The position numbers were made by a program, and so were the translations under genes. A stretch of 64,000 nt of DNA from Algoriphagus aestuariicola (lineage in GTDB: Bacteria > Bacteroidota > Bacteroidia > Cytophagales > Cyclobacteriaceae), in assembly GCF_017254835.1 (NCBI RefSeq), contig NZ_JAFKCW010000002.1, positions 976,592 to 1,040,591 of the forward strand, in the 5' to 3' direction. Below the pieces are notes generated by a model. The model ran no database searches. It saw nothing but the letters and a program-made list of their open reading frames with translations, and was not told the origin of the DNA. This document shows positions 27,120-34,590 of the stretch, in pieces. The stretch's first letter is position 1, and each line of letters opens with the position of its first letter.

Positions 27120-27969
27120 TGAGAAAAAGCAGCTTTTCAGTAAACCTGGAACATTCCCCTCGATTATCATCTAGTTATTGGCCTTTCTTTTTCCTCTTTT
27201 TTGCCCTAGTTATCCCCAGCGCCTTTTCCCAAGAAAATCCTGAAAAGTCGTTCAGATCCTCCTCAACCGACACTATTTTGAGATTGCTCCTGGGGACACT
27301 GCCAGCCACTTTTACGACAAGCTCGTCTCCTACTCGGAGGATGGGACGAAGCTGGAGCGGATATTCACTCGAGATGGGGGTGTTCACCGTGTATTGATGA
27401 CCCAGCCGCCCAAGGAAGAATATCACGAGCGGATCACCGACCAATACAATGAATACCAGGAGCTGGAATGGAGAAAAACCGAAAACCTGCACAACGGGAA
27501 GTTTTTTGACCGTCTATTACTTTGACGGTAAGCCCGTGGGGCAAGTACCGGCAGACTCCGACTACAGCTTCCAAATCGCCAGAAATGGCAATGACGACCC
27601 CATTGTGCAAGGCTTCAACGACTTCGAACCCAGAGTCTCTGGCGACCCGGAGGAATGGAAGCAGTTCATCAACAAAAACTTCCTCTTGAGCAACAAGCTT
27701 TATCCCGAAGAACCCATCCTATTCTGTGTAGCCGCTTGGTCAACTCCCATGGAATGGTGGAAAAGGTGGAATGGGCCAATCCCAGCGAGGAAAATCGCAA
27801 GGCGGCGGCTCAGTTTGTCCGCGTAGTCCAGCGCTGGGGCAACAACTTCCATCCCGCTCTCGATTCCTTTGGACAGCCTGTTTCCAAATGGATGATGATT
27901 CCCTTTGTGTTCGGTGGGGGCATAGGCATGATGATCAAAGGCACCGTCAATAGTTTCATTCGGCACTAA
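27119..27969 (+). pseudogene. Frameshifted copy 4 of the secreted TonB-C-like family
   Basis: Nearly the whole gene can be read, but only by changing frame three times: after PEK at the four-A run 27243-27246 (one A short), at a six-T run 27502-27507 (one T too many against copy 3), and near 27736-27737 (one base short). Between shifts the family motifs are intact: LLNRHYFEIAPGDT, QYNEYQELEWRKTENL, YYFDGKPVGQV, FNDFEPRVSG, NSHGMVEKVEWANPS, ALDSFGQPVSKWMMIPF. The last 20 or so residues add a glycine-rich tail (FGGGIGMMIKG) absent from copy 3. Real decay is likely, but all three events are in short runs where read errors occur. Confidence 0.82.
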
Positions 27970-27974
27970 AAAAA

Positions 27975-29105
27975 ATGCAGGAATGGGTAAACAAACAGCA
28001 CCATCCTTGCCGGAAATGGCTTAATTTTCAACACCATTCAACTTCAAGAATTTTGCTGACCGGACTGAGTGCCTTCTTTTTTCTCTCCTCCTACATCCCC
28101 CTGATCAAGCTGGACTTTTGGTGGATTAGGATTTTTGACTACCCTCGATTCCAAAAACTAATCATCCACCTCCTGCTGATCGGTGGCTGGTGGCTTTTTG
28201 GCGATGACCGAACAGAAAACCTCATCTGGACGTCGCTCTTGGGAATCGGTTCGATTTACCTCTTTTTCCAAGTATGGCCCTATACCTTTTTGGGCAAAAG
28301 GATGATCGACCGAGTGCCCTACGATCCCCAAAAGGGAATCCACCTAATGATCGGAAATGTCTACCAGTATAATCGCAAGTTTGAGAAAGCATTGAATCTG
28401 ATCCGACAGCGGGACCCTGATTTTATCTTTTTGGTGGAAACAGATCAAGCTTGGGCAGATGCCATGGAACCGCTTCATGATACCTACCCGAATAGGATTT
28501 TGGTCCCGCTGGAAAACACCTATGGACTGGTGCTCTATTCCAAACTGACAATCGTCAAGCAAAGCATCAACCATCTCATCGACGAGGACATTCCCTCTTT
28601 GGAACTTGACGTTAGACTGAGAAGTGGCCAAATCATTACGATTTACGCGATCCACCCCACACCGCCTGTTCCCAACGAAAACCCAACCAGTACGGACCGC
28701 GACGCGGAAATCCTCATCGTGGGCAAAAAATCCAAAGCAAATCCGAAGCCCTCTTTGGTCATCGGTGATCTAAACGATGTCGCCTGGAGCTATACCACAT
28801 CCCTCTTTCTGAAAGTGTCAGAAACGGCAGATCCAAGGCGTGGACGTGGATTTTACAACACATTCCATGCAAAAATCCCATTGTTCCGCTGGCCTTTGGA
28901 CCATGTATTTTTGAGCAGACACTTCGGGCTATCCTCACTCAAAGTACTGCCGGGAATCGGCTCGGACCATTTCCCCATCGAATTGAAAGCCACCTTAACC
29001 GCTAACGACACTACCGATACCGAAGAGGCCACGCCAGAGGAGGAAGTGGAAGCCAGAGCAAAGATCATCAAAGGCCATGAAAACCAAAAAGCCGATCAAG
29101 ACTGA
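27975..29105 (+). CDS. Membrane-anchored endonuclease/exonuclease/phosphatase (EEP) family protein
   Basis: 376 aa. Two or three N-terminal membrane segments (about 30-50, 58-76, 80-100) are followed by an EEP domain: LMIGNVYQYNRKFEKAL (the Asn position), FIFLVETDQ (metal-binding Glu), VIGDLNDVAW (Asp/Asn pair) and PGIGSDHFPIEL (catalytic Asp-His). The catalytic domain should face the periplasm. This membrane-EEP arrangement is common in Bacteroidota, with unknown substrate (phospholipid, phosphoester or nucleic acid). A glutamate-rich tail ends the protein. A stem-loop terminator overlaps its stop. Confidence 0.87.
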   Translation: MQEWVNKQHHPCRKWLNFQHHSTSRILLTGLSAFFFLSSYIPLIKLDFWWIRIFDYPRFQKLIIHLLLIGGWWLFGDDRTENLIWTSLLGIGSIYLFFQVWPYTFLGKRMIDRVPYDPQKGIHLMIGNVYQYNRKFEKALNLIRQRDPDFIFLVETDQAWADAMEPLHDTYPNRILVPLENTYGLVLYSKLTIVKQSINHLIDEDIPSLELDVRLRSGQIITIYAIHPTPPVPNENPTSTDRDAEILIVGKKSKANPKPSLVIGDLNDVAWSYTTSLFLKVSETADPRRGRGFYNTFHAKIPLFRWPLDHVFLSRHFGLSSLKVLPGIGSDHFPIELKATLTANDTTDTEEATPEEEVEARAKIIKGHENQKADQD

Positions 29106-29121
29106 TTGGCTTTCGATTTTT
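29088..29121 (+). terminator. Rho-independent terminator of the EEP gene
   Basis: AAAGCC (29088-29093) and GGCTTT (29108-29113) form the outer stem, continued inward by ATCA/TGAT, and a T-rich tract (29116-29121) follows. It overlaps the stop region of the EEP gene and lies at the convergent end with the mlaD-like gene. Confidence 0.6.
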
Positions 29122-30100
29122 AGTTCCCCGCGGCTTTCTCTTCCGCTTTGGCTTTTCGCTTAAAACCCTTGTTGAATGGCCAGGTATATTCCAGGGCTTC
29201 CATCCCTTTGTTGAGGTTGTAAGTGGCTGAATCGGCGTTTTCCAAGGTGCTCTTCAGCGACTCAGCAAATTCAGGATCATTCAGCAGCATTCCCACCGAA
29301 TTGTCGGTGGAGTTGAATTTCTCGGACACCTTCTGCAGCTCCTGCGTGAGTTGTTGAGCATTTGCAGCGGTAGCGTTTAGACTGGACACGCTCGTTTTTA
29401 GTTCCTTCACGATCGTAGTATCGGTCACCAGGTCATTAAAGAGGTACCCCTTTTGGTTCAGTTTGGAAGTAAAAGCGTTCAGGTCGCTCACTACTTTGTT
29501 GGAGTTTGCCGCAGCGCGATCTAGATTGGCCATGATGGCTTTGAAGTTGTCAGCCAGTAGCGAATCGGTCATCGCAGCACCAACTATGCCCTTTCCTTCT
29601 GCAATCTTGCCGGTCAGCACTTTGAGGTTTTCGGTGATTTCAACCAGGTTTTCGTTGTTGACCTGCAAGGTTTCCATCATTTGGTCTGTATCCAGTGGCA
29701 TGACAGCTTCCAGTCGATCGCCATCTTCGACTTGAGGCACTTCTGTGCTGCCGCCGTAGATCACGATGATCTTATTGCCTATCAAACCGTCCGAGCTGAT
29801 GGTGGCTTTGGAGTCTTTTCGGATAAATTCGACCACGGCTTCTTCCACGTTCATTTCCACCTCTACTTGGGCGTCGCCGTAGAAATTGATCTTTTTCACG
29901 GTACCGATTTTCACCCCGGAAAACCAGATGTTGTTGCCAATCTGAAGACCTCCGATGTCATCGAAAACGGTCTTGAGCTGTATAGCCTTGACAAACTTCT
30001 TCTGCTGGCCGCCTAAAGTCAATACGCCAACCACCAAGATGGCGATGCCGATAAAAACAAATATGCCAACTATGACGGATCTCTTATTTTCCCCTCTCAT
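29120..30100 (-). CDS. MlaD-family (MCE) substrate-binding protein of lipid ABC transporter
   Basis: 326 aa. One N-terminal membrane anchor (VGIFVFIGIAILVVGVLTL, about 11-29), a single MCE domain (about 40-118, with FDDIGGLQIGNNIWFSGVKIGTV), then a long predicted coiled coil. Known role: a periplasmic ring that carries phospholipid between the inner membrane ABC complex and the outer membrane. It overlaps the ATPase gene by 4 nt and is the last of a permease-ATPase-MCE operon, so it should be the MlaD/Mce part of that complex. Direction of lipid flow is not established for these systems. Confidence 0.92.
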   Translation of the reverse strand: MRGENKRSVIVGIFVFIGIAILVVGVLTLGGQQKKFVKAIQLKTVFDDIGGLQIGNNIWFSGVKIGTVKKINFYGDAQVEVEMNVEEAVVEFIRKDSKATISSDGLIGNKIIVIYGGSTEVPQVEDGDRLEAVMPLDTDQMMETLQVNNENLVEITENLKVLTGKIAEGKGIVGAAMTDSLLADNFKAIMANLDRAAANSNKVVSDLNAFTSKLNQKGYLFNDLVTDTTIVKELKTSVSSLNATAANAQQLTQELQKVSEKFNSTDNSVGMLLNDPEFAESLKSTLENADSATYNLNKGMEALEYTWPFNKGFKRKAKAEEKAAGN

Positions 30101-30855
30101 GAGTTTATAAAATTATAGTCGTAGAATGATTTGATTCGCTCATCAGTTGCCTCTGGGAACACCTCCTCAAAGGTACCCACGGCCTTAAATTGACCGTCGA
30201 GCAAAACGGCCATCCTATCTCCGGTCTGCTTGGCGCAGGCCAGATCATGGGTAATGACAATCGAGGAAGTCTTGTAGCGCTCCCTCACTTCTAGGATCAG
30301 GTTGTTGATATCCCGGCAGGTGATGGGGTCCAAGCCCGCGGTAGGCTCGTCATAGAGCATGATCTCAGGATTTAGAATGAGGGTTCGAGCCACGCCGATA
30401 CGTTTCTTCTGCCCGCCAGAAAGCTCCGAGGGCATCTGGTTGATGGTCTGCGGCAGTCCTACACTGTCCAGCAACTCTTCGATTCGGAGGTTGATCTCTT
30501 TGCGGGTGAGGTTTTTTTCATTTCTCACCAGCGGAAATTCCATGTTTTCCTTTACGGTCATGCTGTCGTAAAGCGCCGAGTTTTGAAAGGAAAAGCCAAT
30601 TTTCAGACGCAATTCGTTCAGGTCTTTCTTGTTGAGCTTTGACACTTCCTTTCCGAAGACTTTCATGCTGCCGGAATCCTGCTTGAGCAAGCCCACCATA
30701 ATTTTGATCAAGACAGACTTACCAGAGCCCGACTTGCCGAGCACGACGAGGTTTTCCTCGCGAAACAGATCCAAATCCACTCCCTTCAGCACATCCAGGT
30801 CCCCGAAAGACTTCTCCAAGTTCCGAATCTCAACTACTTTCTCCCTTGATTCCAT
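30097..30855 (-). CDS. MlaF-like ABC transporter ATPase
   Basis: 252 aa. Walker A GKSGSGKSVLI (about 38-48), Q-loop FSFQNSALYDSMT, signature LSGGQKKRIG (about 143), Walker B IMLYDEPTAGLDP (about 162) and H-loop ITHDL. The SVLIK and SALYDSMTV forms are typical of MlaF-type lipid ATPases. It powers the MlaE-like permease encoded just upstream (3-bp gap) and overlaps the MCE gene by 4 nt. Confidence 0.93.
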   Translation of the reverse strand: MESREKVVEIRNLEKSFGDLDVLKGVDLDLFREENLVVLGKSGSGKSVLIKIMVGLLKQDSGSMKVFGKEVSKLNKKDLNELRLKIGFSFQNSALYDSMTVKENMEFPLVRNEKNLTRKEINLRIEELLDSVGLPQTINQMPSELSGGQKKRIGVARTLILNPEIMLYDEPTAGLDPITCRDINNLILEVRERYKTSSIVITHDLACAKQTGDRMAVLLDGQFKAVGTFEEVFPEATDERIKSFYDYNFINS

Positions 30856-30858
30856 AGC

Positions 30859-31656
30859 TTATATCCCCCGGATTGCGTTGACGATTTGTAGTACGAGCAG
30901 CTCTTCGATAAAAATCAGGAACATAGCCATGACCACGGCGGCGTTGGCAGCCCGGCCTACACCTTCGGTTCCCTTCGAGGAATTATATCCCTTATAGCAG
31001 CCCACGATTCCGATAGTAAATCCAAACAGAACCGACTTGAGTACCGAGGAGATGATATCCAAAAAGGTGATGGCTTCAAACACCTGCACAAAGAAAGTGG
31101 TCATACTGACCATCTCATTTGCGTTGACGCTGAGAAAGGAGCCCATCAAGGCCACAAAATCCGTGTACATCACCAGCAATGGAATCATCAGCGTTGTAGC
31201 CAAAACCCTTGAAACTACCAGAAACTTGAAGGGATTGGTGGCCGATACCTCCATCGCATCGATCTGCTCAGTCACCTTCATAGAGCCGATCTCCGCACCG
31301 ATGCTGGAGCCGACCTTGCCCGCCGCGATTAGCGCCGTTACCAAGGGCCCCATTGCCCTTACCACGGCGATGGAGATTAGCGAAGGCAACCAAGACGCCG
31401 CACCGAATTCACTCAAAGACGGCCTGGACTGGTTCGTAAACACTATCCCCACGATGAATCCCGTGAGAGATATCAATGGCAGGGACTCGACGCCTATCCT
31501 ATAACATTGGTGGATGACCTCCCTAAACTCATAAGGCGGCATAAACACTTCCTGAAAAAAGCGCCGGACAAAATTCCAGGCATCCGCCAATCCCGTAAAA
31601 AACTTATCAATCTTTTTTGAAAGCAAAGGCTTTCTATCTCCCGATCCTTCGGCCAT
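30859..31656 (-). CDS. MlaE-like ABC permease
   Basis: 265 aa inner-membrane permease of the MlaE/TrnD family. About five membrane segments; the core ALIAAGKVGSSIGAEIGSMKVTEQIDAMEV (two stretches around 112-140) is the family signature. PLISLTGFIVGIVF and the C-terminal FLIFIEELLVLQIVNAI are also typical. First gene of the permease-ATPase-MCE lipid transport operon. No MlaB or MlaC homologue is adjacent, as is common in Bacteroidota. Confidence 0.93.
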   Translation of the reverse strand: MAEGSGDRKPLLSKKIDKFFTGLADAWNFVRRFFQEVFMPPYEFREVIHQCYRIGVESLPLISLTGFIVGIVFTNQSRPSLSEFGAASWLPSLISIAVVRAMGPLVTALIAAGKVGSSIGAEIGSMKVTEQIDAMEVSATNPFKFLVVSRVLATTLMIPLLVMYTDFVALMGSFLSVNANEMVSMTTFFVQVFEAITFLDIISSVLKSVLFGFTIGIVGCYKGYNSSKGTEGVGRAANAAVVMAMFLIFIEELLVLQIVNAIRGI

Positions 31657-31933
31657 AATTCTTTCAATCTATTCGATCAGCATGCTGCACTTAGTAAGTG
31701 GTACAAAGAAAACAAAATTAAAACCAACCCTTTCCTCAATAGTCTTATTTTTTAGAAGCGGACAAATGCCCGCTCAAAAAGCTTCTACCGACATACTGAG
31801 GGTCTCGGGAGTAACGCCGGAGCCAAATCACAAGTTCGCCTTCGAGAAACTTTGCCCCAGTTGAAAAACCAATTGGGGCCAAAAATCCCCAATTCTTTAA
31901 TGAAAAAAAGCGCAATCGCATGGAAAGGTTTTC

Positions 31934-32302
31934 CTAGTTCAGGCCTTCGATCAGACCCGCCAGCGTATTCCAATTCTCCTCCGAAATGGGCTTCTCCATC
32001 ACGGCTTTCACCTCTTTAAAATGCGATGCTTTTCTTCGGTCCTCAGAAGAAGAACTCGCCGTGACAAACACAATCGGTGCCTTGCTTTTAGCACCAAAAC
32101 TAGCAACCCAATCCCAGCCGGAAGAGGTCTCAAAATTGAGGTCGGAGAGGATCAAATCGACGTGGTTTTCCGCTAGCCAAGAATCCAAAACTTCGGGCTC
32201 GCCAAACACCGCCACCGAGCAATCCGGCAGATAAATCTTCATCAGTTTCTTCATCAGCAAATGCTGAATCTTGTCATCATCCAGGTACACTACTATCGCC
32301 AT
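31934..32302 (-). CDS. Stand-alone receiver-domain response regulator
   Basis: CheY-like single-domain protein, 122 aa. Acidic pocket Asp8-Asp10 (YLDDDK), phospho-acceptor Asp54 (LILSDLNFE), Thr81 (FVTAS) and Lys104 (MEKPIS) are all in place, so it should be phosphorylated. There is no output domain and no histidine kinase in view. Such orphan receivers in Bacteroidota often act in phosphorelays. It is 277 bp from the MlaE gene and monocistronic as far as seen. Confidence 0.93.
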   Translation of the reverse strand: MAIVVYLDDDKIQHLLMKKLMKIYLPDCSVAVFGEPEVLDSWLAENHVDLILSDLNFETSSGWDWVASFGAKSKAPIVFVTASSSSEDRRKASHFKEVKAVMEKPISEENWNTLAGLIEGLN

Positions 32303-32689
32303 TTTTTGACTCGGTTTTATTCACGATACCCTCCTTGAGAAAAAAAATCAGAAGGCGTCGCGATTGAACTTTAAAACTAGGGTTAATTCCCCAATATCAG
32401 GTTCAAAAAGCAATAAATAGAATATTTAGATAACTCTAAATTTTTTAGATACTACAAATTACGGGAAAGCTAAACCAATTTTACACGATTTATAATCAGT
32501 AATTTAGCTCTATTTAAATAAACCCAAAAATCAATTTCATCAAGGTCATTTATCCTGCTCCATCCTAGAAATTTATGCCTTTGTATATCGCTAGGGACTG
32601 CGGGATCGCAACCCAATTTTTTGTCCCTCTCTGATAGATTTTGACTATTATCCGTATTTTCACAGACATTTTTAAATCAATACAAGTCT
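32303..32689. other. Gene-free divergent intergenic region
   Basis: 387 bp, AT-rich, between the receiver gene (leftward) and the DUF389 gene (rightward). It should hold both promoters; I recognise no element, repeat or RNA gene in it. Confidence 0.55.
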
Positions 32690-34063
32690 ATGGATTCCTC
32701 CTCACCTGCCCCTAAAAGAAGAAGCAGGCTACTCCGATTTTTCGTCTACATGGCCAATAGGTTTGACCTGGAAGAAGGCAAGGAAGACGAGCTGGAAACC
32801 ATCGAATATATCTCCAAAAACGTAGAGTTTAAGGGAGCAAATCTATGGATCCTGATCTTCGCTATTTTCGTCGCCTCAGTGGGCCTCAACGTCAACTCTA
32901 CTGCGGTCATCATTGGCGCGATGTTGATCTCTCCCTTGATGGGTCCGATCATGGGTATCGGGATGGCAGCAGGCATCAATGACTTCGATCTACTGAAGCG
33001 TTCCTTCCGCAACTTGGGAGTAGCAGTCTTTATCTCCATTTTGACCTCCACGATCTACTTTGCGGTGACCCCGATCAGCAGTGCCCAGTCGGAGCTCTTG
33101 GCCCGGACGGAGCCGACGGTTTGGGATGTATTGATTGCACTCTTCGGAGGACTTGCCGGAATAGTAGCAGGCTCTAGAAAGGAAAAGAGCAACGCCATCC
33201 CAGGGGTGGCCATCGCCACCGCTTTGATGCCTCCCCTGTGTACCGCCGGCTATGGATTGGCCACAGGAAACTTGCTCTATTTCGTCGGGGCGTTTTACCT
33301 CTTCTTTATCAACTCGGTCTTCATCAGCCTGTCCACTTACCTGATCGTCCGGTTTATGAAGTATCCCAAAAAGGACTTTTTGGACCCCAAGCGTGAAAAC
33401 CAGGTAAAGACCTACATCACGATCATCACCCTGATGACCATCATCCCCAGCGTTTACCTGGCTTACGGCCTTGTGAAAAAATCCATCTGGAATGAGCAGG
33501 CGCGAAGGTTTGTTGGTCTGGAAATCAAATTTCCAAATACCCAAGTACTAACCGCAGCGTACCACTACAACATCCCGCCCAAGACCATCGAAGTCAGCCT
33601 GATCGGCGATCAGCTCCCCGAGGAAGAAATCGCAAAATTAAATGAGAAATTGGCGGGCTTTGGACTAGAGGAAACCACGCTTAATTTTCTACAGAGCGGA
33701 AAAAGTACCGACCTCAATCTCCTTAGAAATGACATTCTAAAAGATCTCTACGAGCGAAACGAAGCACTGATCCGGGATAAGGATGAAAAGATAGCCCTCC
33801 TAGAAAATGAAATCCTCGCAGACGCCAACGCCCGAAAACTCAGCCTTGAGATCGCGGAAGAAGCCAAAATCAATCACCCCAACCTCAAAAAATTCACCAT
33901 CGGAAGGACAATGATGACGGATTTGGAAAAGAAAAGCGTGGACACCTTGCTCGTAGCCTACGCCCAGTTTTCTCCCAAGCCCTCTACAGCTGAGTCAAAT
34001 CGGCTTACGGAGTGGATAAAGGTTCGCACCAAAGCTGACACCATCGCCCTTATCCTTCACTAA
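32690..34063 (+). CDS. DUF389-family membrane protein
   Basis: 457 aa. Cytoplasmic N-terminus, then five or so membrane helices (about 55-270) holding the DUF389 signature NVNSTAVIIGAMLISPLMGPI and GIVAGSRKEKSNAIPGVAIATALMPPLC. The C-terminal half (about 280-457) is soluble, with a long charged helical section around 340-385, and would lie in the periplasm or cytoplasm. The role of the family is unknown. A YciI-like secreted protein starts 12 bp downstream and is probably co-transcribed. Confidence 0.9.
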   Translation: MDSSSPAPKRRSRLLRFFVYMANRFDLEEGKEDELETIEYISKNVEFKGANLWILIFAIFVASVGLNVNSTAVIIGAMLISPLMGPIMGIGMAAGINDFDLLKRSFRNLGVAVFISILTSTIYFAVTPISSAQSELLARTEPTVWDVLIALFGGLAGIVAGSRKEKSNAIPGVAIATALMPPLCTAGYGLATGNLLYFVGAFYLFFINSVFISLSTYLIVRFMKYPKKDFLDPKRENQVKTYITIITLMTIIPSVYLAYGLVKKSIWNEQARRFVGLEIKFPNTQVLTAAYHYNIPPKTIEVSLIGDQLPEEEIAKLNEKLAGFGLEETTLNFLQSGKSTDLNLLRNDILKDLYERNEALIRDKDEKIALLENEILADANARKLSLEIAEEAKINHPNLKKFTIGRTMMTDLEKKSVDTLLVAYAQFSPKPSTAESNRLTEWIKVRTKADTIALILH

Positions 34064-34075
34064 TCCAGTTCACCC

Positions 34076-34528
34076 ATGAAAAAGTTATTTACAATCCTCT
34101 TCTTATCGCTCGGCCTTTCCACCTTTGGTTTTGCCCAAAGTGAATACGACGAAGCGCTTGCCACCAAAGTCGGAGCCGACGACTACGGCATGAAAAAGTA
34201 CGTAATGGCCTTTCTCCTCCGAGGCGACCGTGTAGGTGAGTACACGCCCGAACAACGTCAGGAAATCCAAGGTGAACACATGGCCAACATCGGCAAAATG
34301 GCCGAAATGGGAAAATTGGTCGTGGCGGGGCCTTTCTTCGGAAATGAAGAACTGAGAGGCATCTACATTTTCGATGTCCAAACTATAGAAGAAGCCAAGA
34401 CTCTCACCGAAACCGATCCCGCCATCCAAGCAGGGGTACTCAAGATGGATCTCAAAGAATGGTATGGCTCTGCTGCATTGGTACTGCTGAGCGACCTTTA
34501 TCCCAAGGTGACGAAAAAGAGTTTTTAG
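34076..34528 (+). CDS. Secreted YciI-like protein
   Basis: 150 aa with a signal peptide (MKKLFTILFLSLGLSTFGFAQ). The mature part is a YciI/YCII-like ferredoxin-fold domain: MKKYVMAFLLRGDR, HMANIGKMAEMGKLVVAGPF (the His of the family's HxxH/His-Asp site), GIYIFDVQTIEEAKTLTETDPAIQAG. The family's activity is mostly unknown (some act as dehydrochlorinase-like enzymes); the envelope location is a variation seen in Bacteroidota. 12 bp after the DUF389 gene. Confidence 0.88.
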   Translation: MKKLFTILFLSLGLSTFGFAQSEYDEALATKVGADDYGMKKYVMAFLLRGDRVGEYTPEQRQEIQGEHMANIGKMAEMGKLVVAGPFFGNEELRGIYIFDVQTIEEAKTLTETDPAIQAGVLKMDLKEWYGSAALVLLSDLYPKVTKKSF

Positions 34529-34532
34529 TGAT

Positions 34533-34566
34533 CAGTGGCCAGTCGCAGTTTCCAGGCTGGTCACTG
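34533..34566. terminator. Likely bidirectional terminator hairpin between convergent genes
   Basis: CAGTGGCCAG (34533-34542) and CTGGTCACTG (34557-34566) pair with a single wobble. It sits in the 62-bp gap between the convergent YciI-like and AddB-like genes. No clean T-run follows, so it may also be one of the short palindromic intergenic repeats common in this group. Confidence 0.45.
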
Positions 34567-34590
34567 TGACTGAATACGGACCACTGAATA

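Noticed and set aside
31037-31504. 155-aa plus-strand frame opposite the MlaE-like gene
   Set aside because: Shadow of the permease coding sequence; the minus-strand protein is a clear family member.
31855-31880. GCCCCAGTTG/CAATTGGGGC stem between the MlaE-like and receiver genes
   Set aside because: Stem is plausible but there is no T-run on either strand, so I did not call it a terminator.
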